A stretch of DNA of 64,000 bases from Tunicatimonas sp964551335. GTDB lineage: Bacteria > Bacteroidota > Bacteroidia > Cytophagales > Cyclobacteriaceae. A program made the translations under genes and the position numbers. The notes under the pieces were generated by a model. The model was not told the origin of the DNA. It worked only from the letters and a program-made list of their open reading frames with translations, and searched no databases. The stretch spans positions 124,001 to 188,000 of the forward strand of contig CAZKCO010000005.1 of NCBI GenBank assembly GCA_964551335.1. Reading direction: 5' to 3'. This document shows, in pieces, positions 33,554 to 41,723 of this stretch (position 1 is its first letter; each line of letters begins with the position of its first letter).

Positions 33554-36500
33554 TTACCGCACCCCCGTAAGCTGATAGGAAACCCCGTCCAGTTCTTCCA
33601 GGGCACCGAAGAGTTGCCCATCGGGTTGCCAGCGGTACTTGCGGGATAGCATATCAATGGTCATATTTTCCTGCTCGTCGTGCACGCAGACTTTTACCGG
33701 GCAGTTGCCCTGGTACTCGGCCGATAGAGCCTCCAGTCGCTCAATCAGCGTCTGGCTGAGGTGCTCTACCGGAATAGTGAGTTGAATGCCTCCGGTCATC
33801 TTCTCCCGAATCTCGGTAAGCAACTGTACCGTTTGCGGCCGCAGCTCCCACACCCCCGGTCGGTTGTAACGCTCCTCTACCCGCCCTTTCACGTACACAA
33901 ATTCTCCCAACGATAGCCGGTGGCGATTACTCAGAAAGTCTTCGCCGAAGAATGCCATGTCTAGTGAGGTCTGGTAATCCTCAATAGTCACCAGGGCAAA
34001 GGGCTTACCGCTATTGGTCTGCCGCTCAATACTCTTAGTAATGATTCCCGCTACGGCTACCTCCTTATTCTGGTACTGCGTGATCCGGTCTACGGTGCAG
34101 GTACAGAAGCTTTCAATTTCCAGCTTGAACTGATCGAGCGGATGACCCGAGATATAGAACCCGGTCACTTCCTTTTCAATCTTGAGCTTTTCCAGATCGC
34201 TGTAGGGTTCGCAGTCTACCACGCGGGGTTTGGGTACCTCTAATCCGCCGGCTCCGCCGAATAGTGAAACCTGAGCCGCTTCTTCCTCCTGCTGCAACGT
34301 CTGAGCGTATTTAGCGGCTTTCTCAATTAACGGAGCATCGCCGGGCGGGGCGTACAAATACTGCCGACGGTGCAGATCGGGAAAGCAATCGAAGGCACCG
34401 GCCATCGCCATACACTCCAGCGTTTTTTTATTAACCGCCCGCAGATTGGTCCGTTTAGTGAATTCAAAAATATCGGAGTAGGTACCCTGTTCGTCGCGCT
34501 CCTCAATAATAGAAACCACTGCACTTTCACCGGCTCCCTTAATCGCCCCCAGTCCGAAGCGTATTTGCCCCTCTTGGTTCACGCCAAAGTCATAATCACT
34601 CTCGTTTACATCCGGCCCCAGCACCTTGATCTTCATCTGCTTGCACTCGTCCATGAAGAGCGTCACCTTGTCGGAGTTGTTCATGTTGTGGGTCAGCACT
34701 GCGGCCATATATTCGGCCGGATAATTGGCTTTGAGGTAGCCGGTTTGGTAGGCTACTACTGAGTAGGCGGCTGAGTGCGAACGGTTAAATCCGTACTGGG
34801 CAAACTTCTCCATGATGGAGAAGACTTCTTCGGCCTTCTTCTTGTCAATGCCGTGCTTTTCTTCGGCGCCCTTTACAAAGATGACGCGCTGCTTGTTCAT
34901 CTCCTCAATCTTCTTCTTACCCATGGCCCGGCGTAGCAAATCCGCACCACCGAGGGAGTAACCACCTAAAATCTGGGCCGTTTGCATAATCTGCTCCTGG
35001 TAGACCATGATTCCGTAGGTGTTTTTCAGAATCGGCTCCAGCAGCGGGTGCGGGTACTCCACCGCTTCTTTTCCGTGCTTACGGTCAATAAAGTTAGGGA
35101 TGAACTGCATGGGGCCCGGACGGTAGAGGGCGTTCATGGCAATCAGGTCTTCAATATCGGTAGGTTTCAGCTTACGCAACCACTGCCGCATGCCGTCCGA
35201 CTCAAACTGGAAGGTGCCGATGGTTTCACCCCGCTGGTAGAGTTGAAAGGTTTTCTCGTCATCCAGCGGAATGGCGTCAATGTCAATATCGATGCCGTGG
35301 TTTTTCTTGATTTTCCGCAGGGCAGTTTTGATGATGGTCAGGGTCTTCAATCCCAAAAAGTCCATCTTCAGCATCCCAGCTGATTCTACCACCGAACCGT
35401 CGAACTGGGTAACGAACAGGTCAGAATCCTTATCCGTTTTCACCGGAATATACTCCAGCAGATCATCCGGGGCGATAATCACTCCGGCGGCGTGGATACC
35501 GGTGTTCCTCACTGATCCTACCAGCGTATGCGCTAGGTTAATCACTTCGGCTTGTTTGTCGGAGCCTCGCTTGATCTGCTGTAATTCGGGAACTTCGGCT
35601 AAGGCTTGTTCAAAGGTGGTTCCCGGCTTTTCCGGTACTAATTTGGCTAGTCGGTTGGCATCAGCCAGGGGCAGTTCGCTTACCCGGGACACATCGCGAA
35701 TAGACATGCGGGGGGCCATGGTACCGAAGGTGACGATCTGCGCTACCTGGTTTCGTCCGTACTTCTCGATGACGTAGTTGATCACTTCCTGCCGTCCGTC
35801 GTCGTCAAAGTCAATATCAATATCGGGCATGCTGATCCGCTCCGGATTCAGGAATCGCTCGAACAGCAAATCGTATTTGATGGGATCAATATTGGTAATT
35901 CCGGTGCAATACGCCACTACTGAACCCGCTGCGGAACCCCGTCCGGGACCAACCTCCACGCCCATTTTTCGGGCCGCGTTGATGAAGTCCTGCACAATCA
36001 GAAAGTAGCCGGGAAAACCCATGTCTTTAACGATCTTCAGCTCATGGTCTATACGCTCCTGAATCTCCGGGGTAATTTCACCGTAGCGTTCTTTGGCTCC
36101 TTCGTAGGACAGATGTCGTAGATAATCGTTCTGATCGGTAAAGCCGTCGGGAATAGTAAACTTCGGCAGTAGAATATCCCGTTGCAGAGTTAGTTCTTCG
36201 GCTTTCTCGGCAATCTCAAAGGTATTGGTGATAGCGTCGGGCCGATCGGCGAAGAGCAGCTTCATCTCTTCTTCGGTCTTCAAATAGAATTCCTCATTGG
36301 GCATCCCGAAGCGAAAGTTACGACCGCGTCCGATGGGGGTAGATAGCACCTCGTTATTTTTCACGCAAAGCAGCGTATCGTGCGCACTAGCTTCCTGCTT
36401 ATTGGTATAGTAAACGTTATTGGTGGCGATGACCTTTACGCCGTACTTATCGGCCATACGCAGCAGCACTTCGTTCACCCGGTCTTCTTCTTCCAGTCCG

Positions 36501-37759
36501 TGCCGCTGTAATTCTACGTAAAAATCATTCCCAAACACTTCCAGCCACCAGCGGAAGGCTTCTTCGGCCTGGTGCTCGCCCGTATTCAGAATCAGATCGG
36601 GAATTTCACCAGAGATTCCTCCGGTAGTGGCAATTATTCCTTTGGCGTACTGCTGTATTAAGTCCTTATCCACCCGAGGAAAACCACCGTAGTAACCTTC
36701 AATGTAACCTAGTGAACAAAGCTTGGCTAGATTCTGGTAGCCTTCCTGGTTCTTGGCCAGCAGCAATTGTACCGAGCGCTGATCTTTAAAGTCCTTGGTG
36801 AATTTCTTCTGATGGCGGTCGGCAACCATATAAACATCGCAGCCGATAATTACCTTCACGCCCTGCCTTTTTCCTTCAGCCACCGCCTTAAACGCCCCAA
36901 ATAAATTGCCTAGGTCGGTGATGGCAATGGCGGGCATGTTACGCTGCTTAGCCGCACTCACCAGTTGTTTGATGCTGGCGGTGCTTTGCAGAATGGAGTA
37001 CTGGGAATGCACGTGCAGGTGACTGAAAGGAGCGGTGTCAATTTTGTCAACATCTACCTTCTTCCGCTGAGGTGGTCCGGCTGTCTTCTTTTTCTGCGGG
37101 GCATTCTGCGGCATATCCCGCACCGCTTCTTCCAAATCGGGACGTTCGTAGGTAATTTCCGTAAGTGGGGTACTGTCAAAGGGCGAGATGACCTGCTCTT
37201 TCATCAAGCCGAAGAAGCAGCGCGCGGTGGCGTCTACGTCGAAGGCCGAATTATGCGCCCCATCGAAGGGCGTACCAAACAATTTCTCATGCAGTTCCGA
37301 TAAGGTGGGCCACTTGTACTTACCGCCCCGCCCGCCCGGAATTTTGCAGTAATCAGTAGAGGCATCCTTCGTATCTACTTTTTCAATATTCAGTAACGAA
37401 GTATCAATCTGTGCCCGCAGAAATTCTGCTCCGGATACATTGATATCAAAGTCTACATTGTGGCCAATTACCTGGCGAGTATGCTGAAGGTCTTCGTTGA
37501 ATTTGCTAAGCACCTCGCTTAAAGGGTATCCTTCGGCTAGAGCCCGGTCGGTAGAAATGCCGTGTACTTTCTCGGAGTTGAAGGGAATAGTGAACCCCTC
37601 AGGCTTCACAATGTAATCGTGAGCCGAGCGCAGGCTTCCGTCGGCATCGTGTAGCTGCCAGGAAAGCTGTACTAAGCGGGGCCAGTTGTCCAGGTCAGAG
37701 ATGGGCGCGTTATAGTCGCGGGGCAGGCCAGTGGTTTCGGTGTCAAATATTAAGTACAT
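33554..37759 (-). CDS. dnaE: DNA polymerase III alpha subunit with fused N-terminal proofreading exonuclease
   Basis: The protein has 1401 residues, longer than E. coli DnaE (1160) because of a DEDDh exonuclease at the front. Residues 1-200 carry FDTETTG (Asp6, Glu8), the HNVDFD motif and HNSAFDVDAT (His169, Asp174), the epsilon-type 3'-5' proofreading site. After a Lys/Pro-rich linker (about 215-245) the PHP domain starts with FSHLHVHSQYS. The polymerase palm has the catalytic aspartates in PDIDIDFDDDG (about 645-653). The beta-clamp and OB-fold regions follow. It is the replicative polymerase of the chromosome, active in the cytoplasm. The exonuclease and PHP motifs are intact, so the chain may carry two potential proofreading sites. 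Confidence 0.97.
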   Translation of the reverse strand: MYLIFDTETTGLPRDYNAPISDLDNWPRLVQLSWQLHDADGSLRSAHDYIVKPEGFTIPFNSEKVHGISTDRALAEGYPLSEVLSKFNEDLQHTRQVIGHNVDFDINVSGAEFLRAQIDTSLLNIEKVDTKDASTDYCKIPGGRGGKYKWPTLSELHEKLFGTPFDGAHNSAFDVDATARCFFGLMKEQVISPFDSTPLTEITYERPDLEEAVRDMPQNAPQKKKTAGPPQRKKVDVDKIDTAPFSHLHVHSQYSILQSTASIKQLVSAAKQRNMPAIAITDLGNLFGAFKAVAEGKRQGVKVIIGCDVYMVADRHQKKFTKDFKDQRSVQLLLAKNQEGYQNLAKLCSLGYIEGYYGGFPRVDKDLIQQYAKGIIATTGGISGEIPDLILNTGEHQAEEAFRWWLEVFGNDFYVELQRHGLEEEDRVNEVLLRMADKYGVKVIATNNVYYTNKQEASAHDTLLCVKNNEVLSTPIGRGRNFRFGMPNEEFYLKTEEEMKLLFADRPDAITNTFEIAEKAEELTLQRDILLPKFTIPDGFTDQNDYLRHLSYEGAKERYGEITPEIQERIDHELKIVKDMGFPGYFLIVQDFINAARKMGVEVGPGRGSAAGSVVAYCTGITNIDPIKYDLLFERFLNPERISMPDIDIDFDDDGRQEVINYVIEKYGRNQVAQIVTFGTMAPRMSIRDVSRVSELPLADANRLAKLVPEKPGTTFEQALAEVPELQQIKRGSDKQAEVINLAHTLVGSVRNTGIHAAGVIIAPDDLLEYIPVKTDKDSDLFVTQFDGSVVESAGMLKMDFLGLKTLTIIKTALRKIKKNHGIDIDIDAIPLDDEKTFQLYQRGETIGTFQFESDGMRQWLRKLKPTDIEDLIAMNALYRPGPMQFIPNFIDRKHGKEAVEYPHPLLEPILKNTYGIMVYQEQIMQTAQILGGYSLGGADLLRRAMGKKKIEEMNKQRVIFVKGAEEKHGIDKKKAEEVFSIMEKFAQYGFNRSHSAAYSVVAYQTGYLKANYPAEYMAAVLTHNMNNSDKVTLFMDECKQMKIKVLGPDVNESDYDFGVNQEGQIRFGLGAIKGAGESAVVSIIEERDEQGTYSDIFEFTKRTNLRAVNKKTLECMAMAGAFDCFPDLHRRQYLYAPPGDAPLIEKAAKYAQTLQQEEEAAQVSLFGGAGGLEVPKPRVVDCEPYSDLEKLKIEKEVTGFYISGHPLDQFKLEIESFCTCTVDRITQYQNKEVAVAGIITKSIERQTNSGKPFALVTIEDYQTSLDMAFFGEDFLSNRHRLSLGEFVYVKGRVEERYNRPGVWELRPQTVQLLTEIREKMTGGIQLTIPVEHLSQTLIERLEALSAEYQGNCPVKVCVHDEQENMTIDMLSRKYRWQPDGQLFGALEELDGVSYQLTGVR

Positions 37760-38080
37760 CAGCGGACGTTCATTAATTCTGTTCGGTAGTTCAACCGGAT
37801 TTCTCTATCCGTATAACGCGAAAGATACACCGAGTGGTGCACTTATGCCACCTACTGTCTAACAAATACTCTCGCAACTTTTTCTTATTATACTACCCTT
37901 TTTCCAATAGTTACTATCAATAAGTGCTTTATCTACTAACACTGAAAGTGATGGTTGAAGTGGATGCATCCTTAGGATAGTGATGAATGACTGATTGAAT
38001 AAAAACTCACTCGATAAAAGATTCATCCAAGCACTTATTTTATCCTGTAATAAGGGGGCAAAGCCTACTTTATGAAGTAA
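37760..38080. other. Intergenic region with a long-armed inverted repeat
   Basis: 321 bases between dnaE and the gamma-glutamyltransferase gene. The main content is the inverted repeat element 37919-38039 (listed separately). The left part, just upstream of dnaE, should hold the dnaE promoter, but no good TAnnTTTG match was found on the minus strand. No gene is supportable. Confidence 0.4.
37919..38039. repeat. Inverted repeat element with perfect 11-base arms
   Basis: AATAAGTGCTT (37919-37929) and AAGCACTTATT (38029-38039) are perfect reverse complements about 100 bases apart. A second, inner pair TGGATG / CATCCA is also present. The size and terminal arms resemble a miniature inverted-repeat element, but no target-site duplication is evident at the edges. 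Confidence 0.55.
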
Positions 38081-39811
38081 CTACCGCTCACACATAGAGG
38101 CTTCCGGTCCTTCGGCGGTACCCTCCCAGTCTAAATCTGCCATACCCGTCCAAAACCCGGTTTCTGTATCTCTGGCGATAGCATGCACCCGGGCAAATGC
38201 TCCAAACCGGGTGATAGCTTCCGGCTCAAAACCTTGCTCTTGCCAGTAGATAGAATCAGCGGCACTCCATCCGTCGGTCTCAGTAAACTCAGCGCTAAAC
38301 TTCAACGGAAATACTTCCCGCTTTCCATCATTAAAGCCCGCTTCAGGATGAACTCTGGGTGCAGCTACCGCTGCTTCAATGTCCATATTTTGGTCGATAA
38401 ACCTTGATATGGTTTGTACAATTCCCGAGAGGATGCGTAGTCCTCCCGCGGCACCTAAAACCATGACAGTTTCGCCGTCTTTAGTCACAACCGTAGGAGC
38501 AATAGTGGTTCTGGGACGGGAGCCGGGAGCTTGATCGGCTCCAGATAAATAGGCTCCCATCGTAGAAGCATACACAAACCCCAGACCGGGCGTAATTACC
38601 TTGGAGCCAAAAAGAGGCCCGATGGTCTGAGTAATAGAAACCACCATTCCCGAACAGTCGGCGGTTACAAAATGGGTGGTATGATGATTATCTGTTCCCC
38701 ACGTATCACCGGTCCAGTCGGTATTGGCTGCCAGTAGTTGATTACTTGAGCTGTTATACGCAGCATTTGGTAGCGGGATACTTTCAGGAACGACTACTTC
38801 ACGGGCTCTTTCTTGGGCCCATTCTTTACTCTGAACCAAGCTAAGATCCTCTTCTTTATAATTGTATTCCATACTTTCAATAGCAAATGCCAAGGCTTGA
38901 TTGACTACTGCTGCCCACTGGGCGTCCGTCATGGAGGATAAGTCAAATTGCTCCAGTATATTTAAGGCTTTCACCACCAGGCCACCGCCCGCCGGAGCCG
39001 GAATTGAGTGAATTTCATAGCCTCTGTACGTAGTTTTCACGTATCGTGCATCAAGGGCTTTATATTCCTTGAGATCTGTTTCTGTAACAAACCCACCGTT
39101 GGCGGCCATATCTTCGGCAATCTTTTTTGCCGTTTCTCCTTCATAAAAATCTTTACCGTTGGTTTCGGCTATTCGCTCTAAGGTCTTGGCTAGGTCAGGC
39201 TGTCTTAAGATTTCTCCCATCCCATACGTCGCTGTGTCGTTTTTGAGCATCTGCCCTCGGAAACCGGGGTTCTGTTTTATATCTTCCAGTGCATAGGCAT
39301 GCCGCGCTGCTTCTCCTTCCAACACTTCAAATCCTCCGCTGGCATACTGAATGGCCGGTTTTATCAGTTCGGCCCAAGGCATAGAACCGTGCTCAGCATG
39401 AAGTCTCATAAGCGCGGCTACTACTCCCGGAGTAGCCACCGTACCATAGCCTTCATTGGGTGGCTCTTCCGCCGGAACGAAACTGGCAGGCACCTCGGTC
39501 ATTCCGTTATACCCCACGAAACTTCCATCCGCCTGGCGTACCAGTATCTGGTTTCTACCACCAATGCCATTCATGGTTGGCTCTACCACCGCAAGAACAA
39601 AGGCCGTAGCTACCGCAGCATCAGCGGCATTTCCACCGGCCTCCAGAATACTATTTCCAGCAGCAGTAGCTAGCGGTTGAGCGGCCGCCACCATTCCTAG
39701 ACTTGATTGAGCTAGTTTAGCAGTGGTAGGTTTGCTTACTTCCTTCACTTGCTCTTTCCGACAAGCAAAAGATAATACAGACAGTAGGGTTAGGAGTAGT
39801 ATATGCTTCAC
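38081..39811 (-). CDS. ggt: Gamma-glutamyltransferase, predicted lipoprotein
   Basis: The protein has 576 residues. The signal sequence MKHILLLTLLSVLSFAC has a lipobox with the Cys at position 17, so the enzyme should be lipid-anchored outside the inner membrane. It is an N-terminal-nucleophile hydrolase that self-cleaves. The nucleophile is the first Thr of HHTTHF (Thr378), beginning the small subunit. The large subunit shows GGNAADAAVATAFVLAVVEP and the gamma-glutamyl pocket GIGGRNQILVR. The small-subunit loop near PGSRPRTTIAPTVV is normal. It releases or transfers gamma-glutamyl groups of glutathione-like peptides. It lies in the same direction as the GNAT, ATP-grasp and DUF1704 genes upstream, about 200 bases from the nearest. 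Confidence 0.93.
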   Translation of the reverse strand: MKHILLLTLLSVLSFACRKEQVKEVSKPTTAKLAQSSLGMVAAAQPLATAAGNSILEAGGNAADAAVATAFVLAVVEPTMNGIGGRNQILVRQADGSFVGYNGMTEVPASFVPAEEPPNEGYGTVATPGVVAALMRLHAEHGSMPWAELIKPAIQYASGGFEVLEGEAARHAYALEDIKQNPGFRGQMLKNDTATYGMGEILRQPDLAKTLERIAETNGKDFYEGETAKKIAEDMAANGGFVTETDLKEYKALDARYVKTTYRGYEIHSIPAPAGGGLVVKALNILEQFDLSSMTDAQWAAVVNQALAFAIESMEYNYKEEDLSLVQSKEWAQERAREVVVPESIPLPNAAYNSSSNQLLAANTDWTGDTWGTDNHHTTHFVTADCSGMVVSITQTIGPLFGSKVITPGLGFVYASTMGAYLSGADQAPGSRPRTTIAPTVVTKDGETVMVLGAAGGLRILSGIVQTISRFIDQNMDIEAAVAAPRVHPEAGFNDGKREVFPLKFSAEFTETDGWSAADSIYWQEQGFEPEAITRFGAFARVHAIARDTETGFWTGMADLDWEGTAEGPEASMCER

Positions 39812-40014
39812 TGGTAAAAGGTTTATTAAAAACGGAAATTAGGGAATGTATTTCAATCATATTACAAACTCCTAGTCTATCTGGTTGATCTCACTAAAAT
39901 CCATAAAAAGAATCAACAATATAAGCCTCTACTAAAGGTTCAGACTGGCATTCCGGTAGCTCCAAACACAACAATTTTCATGAGGCATGTTTTTGATAGT
40001 TGAATTGCTGTTAG

Positions 40015-40488
40015 TTACAAGACCTTCTTCATCCGGTAATTGATGATTTCTATTCCTTTTATCAGTTTCTGGTTTTCTTGCGTTACACTAAACCCTCGAG
40101 CGGCAAAGAATCCCTGAGCAGTTTTACTGGCATCGGTAGTTATCTGATGGTGACCATTGCGTATTGCTTCTTCTTCCAGAGCTTGGTAAAGGGTTTTGGC
40201 AACTCCTTTTCGCTGATAATCTTTATGGACGTAAAGGAAGTCCAGGTAGGCATCTTCGGTGAGAGAGCCAAAGCCGACGATAGTGCTTTTCAGGGTAGCT
40301 ACCAGAAAGTATTGATCTTGAATGGCATTTTCCCACCGCTGTTGGTTACGCACTCCCGCCACCCAGGCTTCAATTTGCGCCGGTGAATAATCCCGAATCG
40401 CTATTTTCCGGATTGTCTTAACAAACAGGCTTTGTAGCTCAGAAAGGTCGCTCAATTTAGCTTCTCGAGTAGTAACACTCTCTGCCAT
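40015..40488 (-). CDS. GNAT family N-acetyltransferase
   Basis: 157 residues, a single GNAT domain. It moves an acetyl group from acetyl-CoA to an amine. Visible motifs are the beta4 strand ATLKSTIVGFGSLTEDAYLDFLYV and the acetyl-CoA pyrophosphate loop KDYQRKGVAKTLYQALEEEA, equivalent to the Q/R-x-x-G-x-G/A signature. FFAARGFSVTQENQKL is the usual C-terminal strand. Its ATG overlaps the stop of the ATP-grasp gene (TAATG, one shared base), so the two are translationally coupled. The substrate is unknown; given the partner gene, a peptide or amino-acid amine is conceivable. Confidence 0.9.
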   Translation of the reverse strand: MAESVTTREAKLSDLSELQSLFVKTIRKIAIRDYSPAQIEAWVAGVRNQQRWENAIQDQYFLVATLKSTIVGFGSLTEDAYLDFLYVHKDYQRKGVAKTLYQALEEEAIRNGHHQITTDASKTAQGFFAARGFSVTQENQKLIKGIEIINYRMKKVL

Positions 40489-41567
40489 TAGTCCATAATA
40501 GCCAGGGTTTTATTGTCTAAACGCCCCCCGTAGATTTTGCGGTAGTGCACTTTCTTCTCAATTGCCTCGATAACGGTGGAAAAAAACTCAGTGTCTTGCT
40601 GTATGCCAGCCGACATCATTCCACCCGGACTGAATACATTAATCTCCATCAGTTTATCGCCGACGATGTCCAGACCAATCATGAATAAACCGTCGGCAAT
40701 AATTTTGGGACGTAGGGCTTCGGCCAGTTTCAGCATATCGTCGGTTACCTTCGCTTTTTGCGGACGTCCTCCCGCGTGCATGTTGCTGCGGAAATCGCCC
40801 CCCTTGTTCACCCGCTGAAAGCAGGCAATCTTTCCGTCTCTTTCCAGTGGCCGGCCGTTTACTACGAACATCCGGGTATCGCCGTCTTTAGCGGCTGGCA
40901 AAAACTCCTGCACGATAACGAACCCATCGCGGCTGATGGCTTCTACAATCTGATCAAGGTTGGTGGCTTCCTTCCCTTTCACCATAAATACGTCTTTTCC
41001 TCCGGAACCCTGCAATGGTTTCAATACCACTTTTTGTTTGCACTCATCGTAAAACCGCCGAACGTCTTCCACATTTCGGGTGATGATCGTACGCGGACGT
41101 ACCAACTCCGGAAAATGCTGGAAGTACATTTTGTTCAGGGCATTATGCAGGGCATCTGGGTCATTGAGCACAATCACGCCATTTTGAACGGCTATTTTAC
41201 CGAAAATTACTCCGGCAGTTTGAGCCCAGGGACGAGTCTCGCGGTCTACGGACGGATCATTACGAATGAACATTACGTCCAGATCTTCAGAGGTTACTTT
41301 CACAGGCGCCAATTCCGGTTTGGTAAGCCCAATTTTCGTCTTCTCGTAAGACTCTTTTATAGCACCCAACATCTCTTCCGTAGACTTCATACCTTCTTCA
41401 ACCCGAAAGGCATCGGCTCCCATGTGGCCGTTAGATAGATACATCAGTTCGCCTACGCCCGCAATATAGGCTTCGTGCCCCATCTGCATGGCCTGAAAAG
41501 CTAGGTTGACAGTAGTATACGATTGAATTTCGGTAGCAATGTCGTTAACAATAAAAGCAATTTTCAT
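40488..41567 (-). CDS. GshB-like ATP-grasp ligase
   Basis: The protein has 359 residues. The N-terminal pre-ATP-grasp domain starts MKIAFIVNDIATEIQSYTTV. The ATP-grasp region holds MFIRNDPSVDRETR, the nucleotide-binding KVVLKPLQGSGGKDVFMV, VIVQEFLPAAKDGDTRMFVV and the metal ligands in LMEINVFSPGGMMSAG. This is glutathione synthetase-like (carboxylate plus amine, ATP to ADP). No gshA is seen in the window and the organism has bacillithiol synthesis, so true glutathione synthesis is doubtful. The GNAT start overlaps its stop. The DUF1704 metallopeptidase gene lies upstream, 156 bases away across a hairpin spacer. Alternative roles are ligation of an amino acid to a peptide or protein tail. Confidence 0.88.
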   Translation of the reverse strand: MKIAFIVNDIATEIQSYTTVNLAFQAMQMGHEAYIAGVGELMYLSNGHMGADAFRVEEGMKSTEEMLGAIKESYEKTKIGLTKPELAPVKVTSEDLDVMFIRNDPSVDRETRPWAQTAGVIFGKIAVQNGVIVLNDPDALHNALNKMYFQHFPELVRPRTIITRNVEDVRRFYDECKQKVVLKPLQGSGGKDVFMVKGKEATNLDQIVEAISRDGFVIVQEFLPAAKDGDTRMFVVNGRPLERDGKIACFQRVNKGGDFRSNMHAGGRPQKAKVTDDMLKLAEALRPKIIADGLFMIGLDIVGDKLMEINVFSPGGMMSAGIQQDTEFFSTVIEAIEKKVHYRKIYGGRLDNKTLAIMD

Positions 41568-41620
41568 GGTTAGGATAGTTTAAAAAATATGTAGGAACAT
41601 AGTTCATCAACGAGAATATT

Positions 41621-41722
41621 GTTCTAAGTGTTCAGGCCGTCCGCCTTAGGCAGATGTTCGGGCGGTGTTCGCGTATTTATGTGTTTATGTATAAAAAAAC
41701 TTTGAACACCCGAACACATCAC
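41621..41722. repeat. Hairpin spacer A, between DUF1704 gene and gshB-like gene
   Basis: An imperfect inverted repeat: GTGTTC words on the left and GAACACCCGAACACATC on the right. A 24-base core beginning GTGTTCAGGCCGTCCGCC (41628-41651) is identical to bases 51778-51801 in spacer B. The core includes TCCGCC-TTA-GGCAGA, nearly a perfect small stem. It lies inside the proposed ligase/peptidase unit. Confidence 0.6.
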
Positions 41723-41723
41723 A

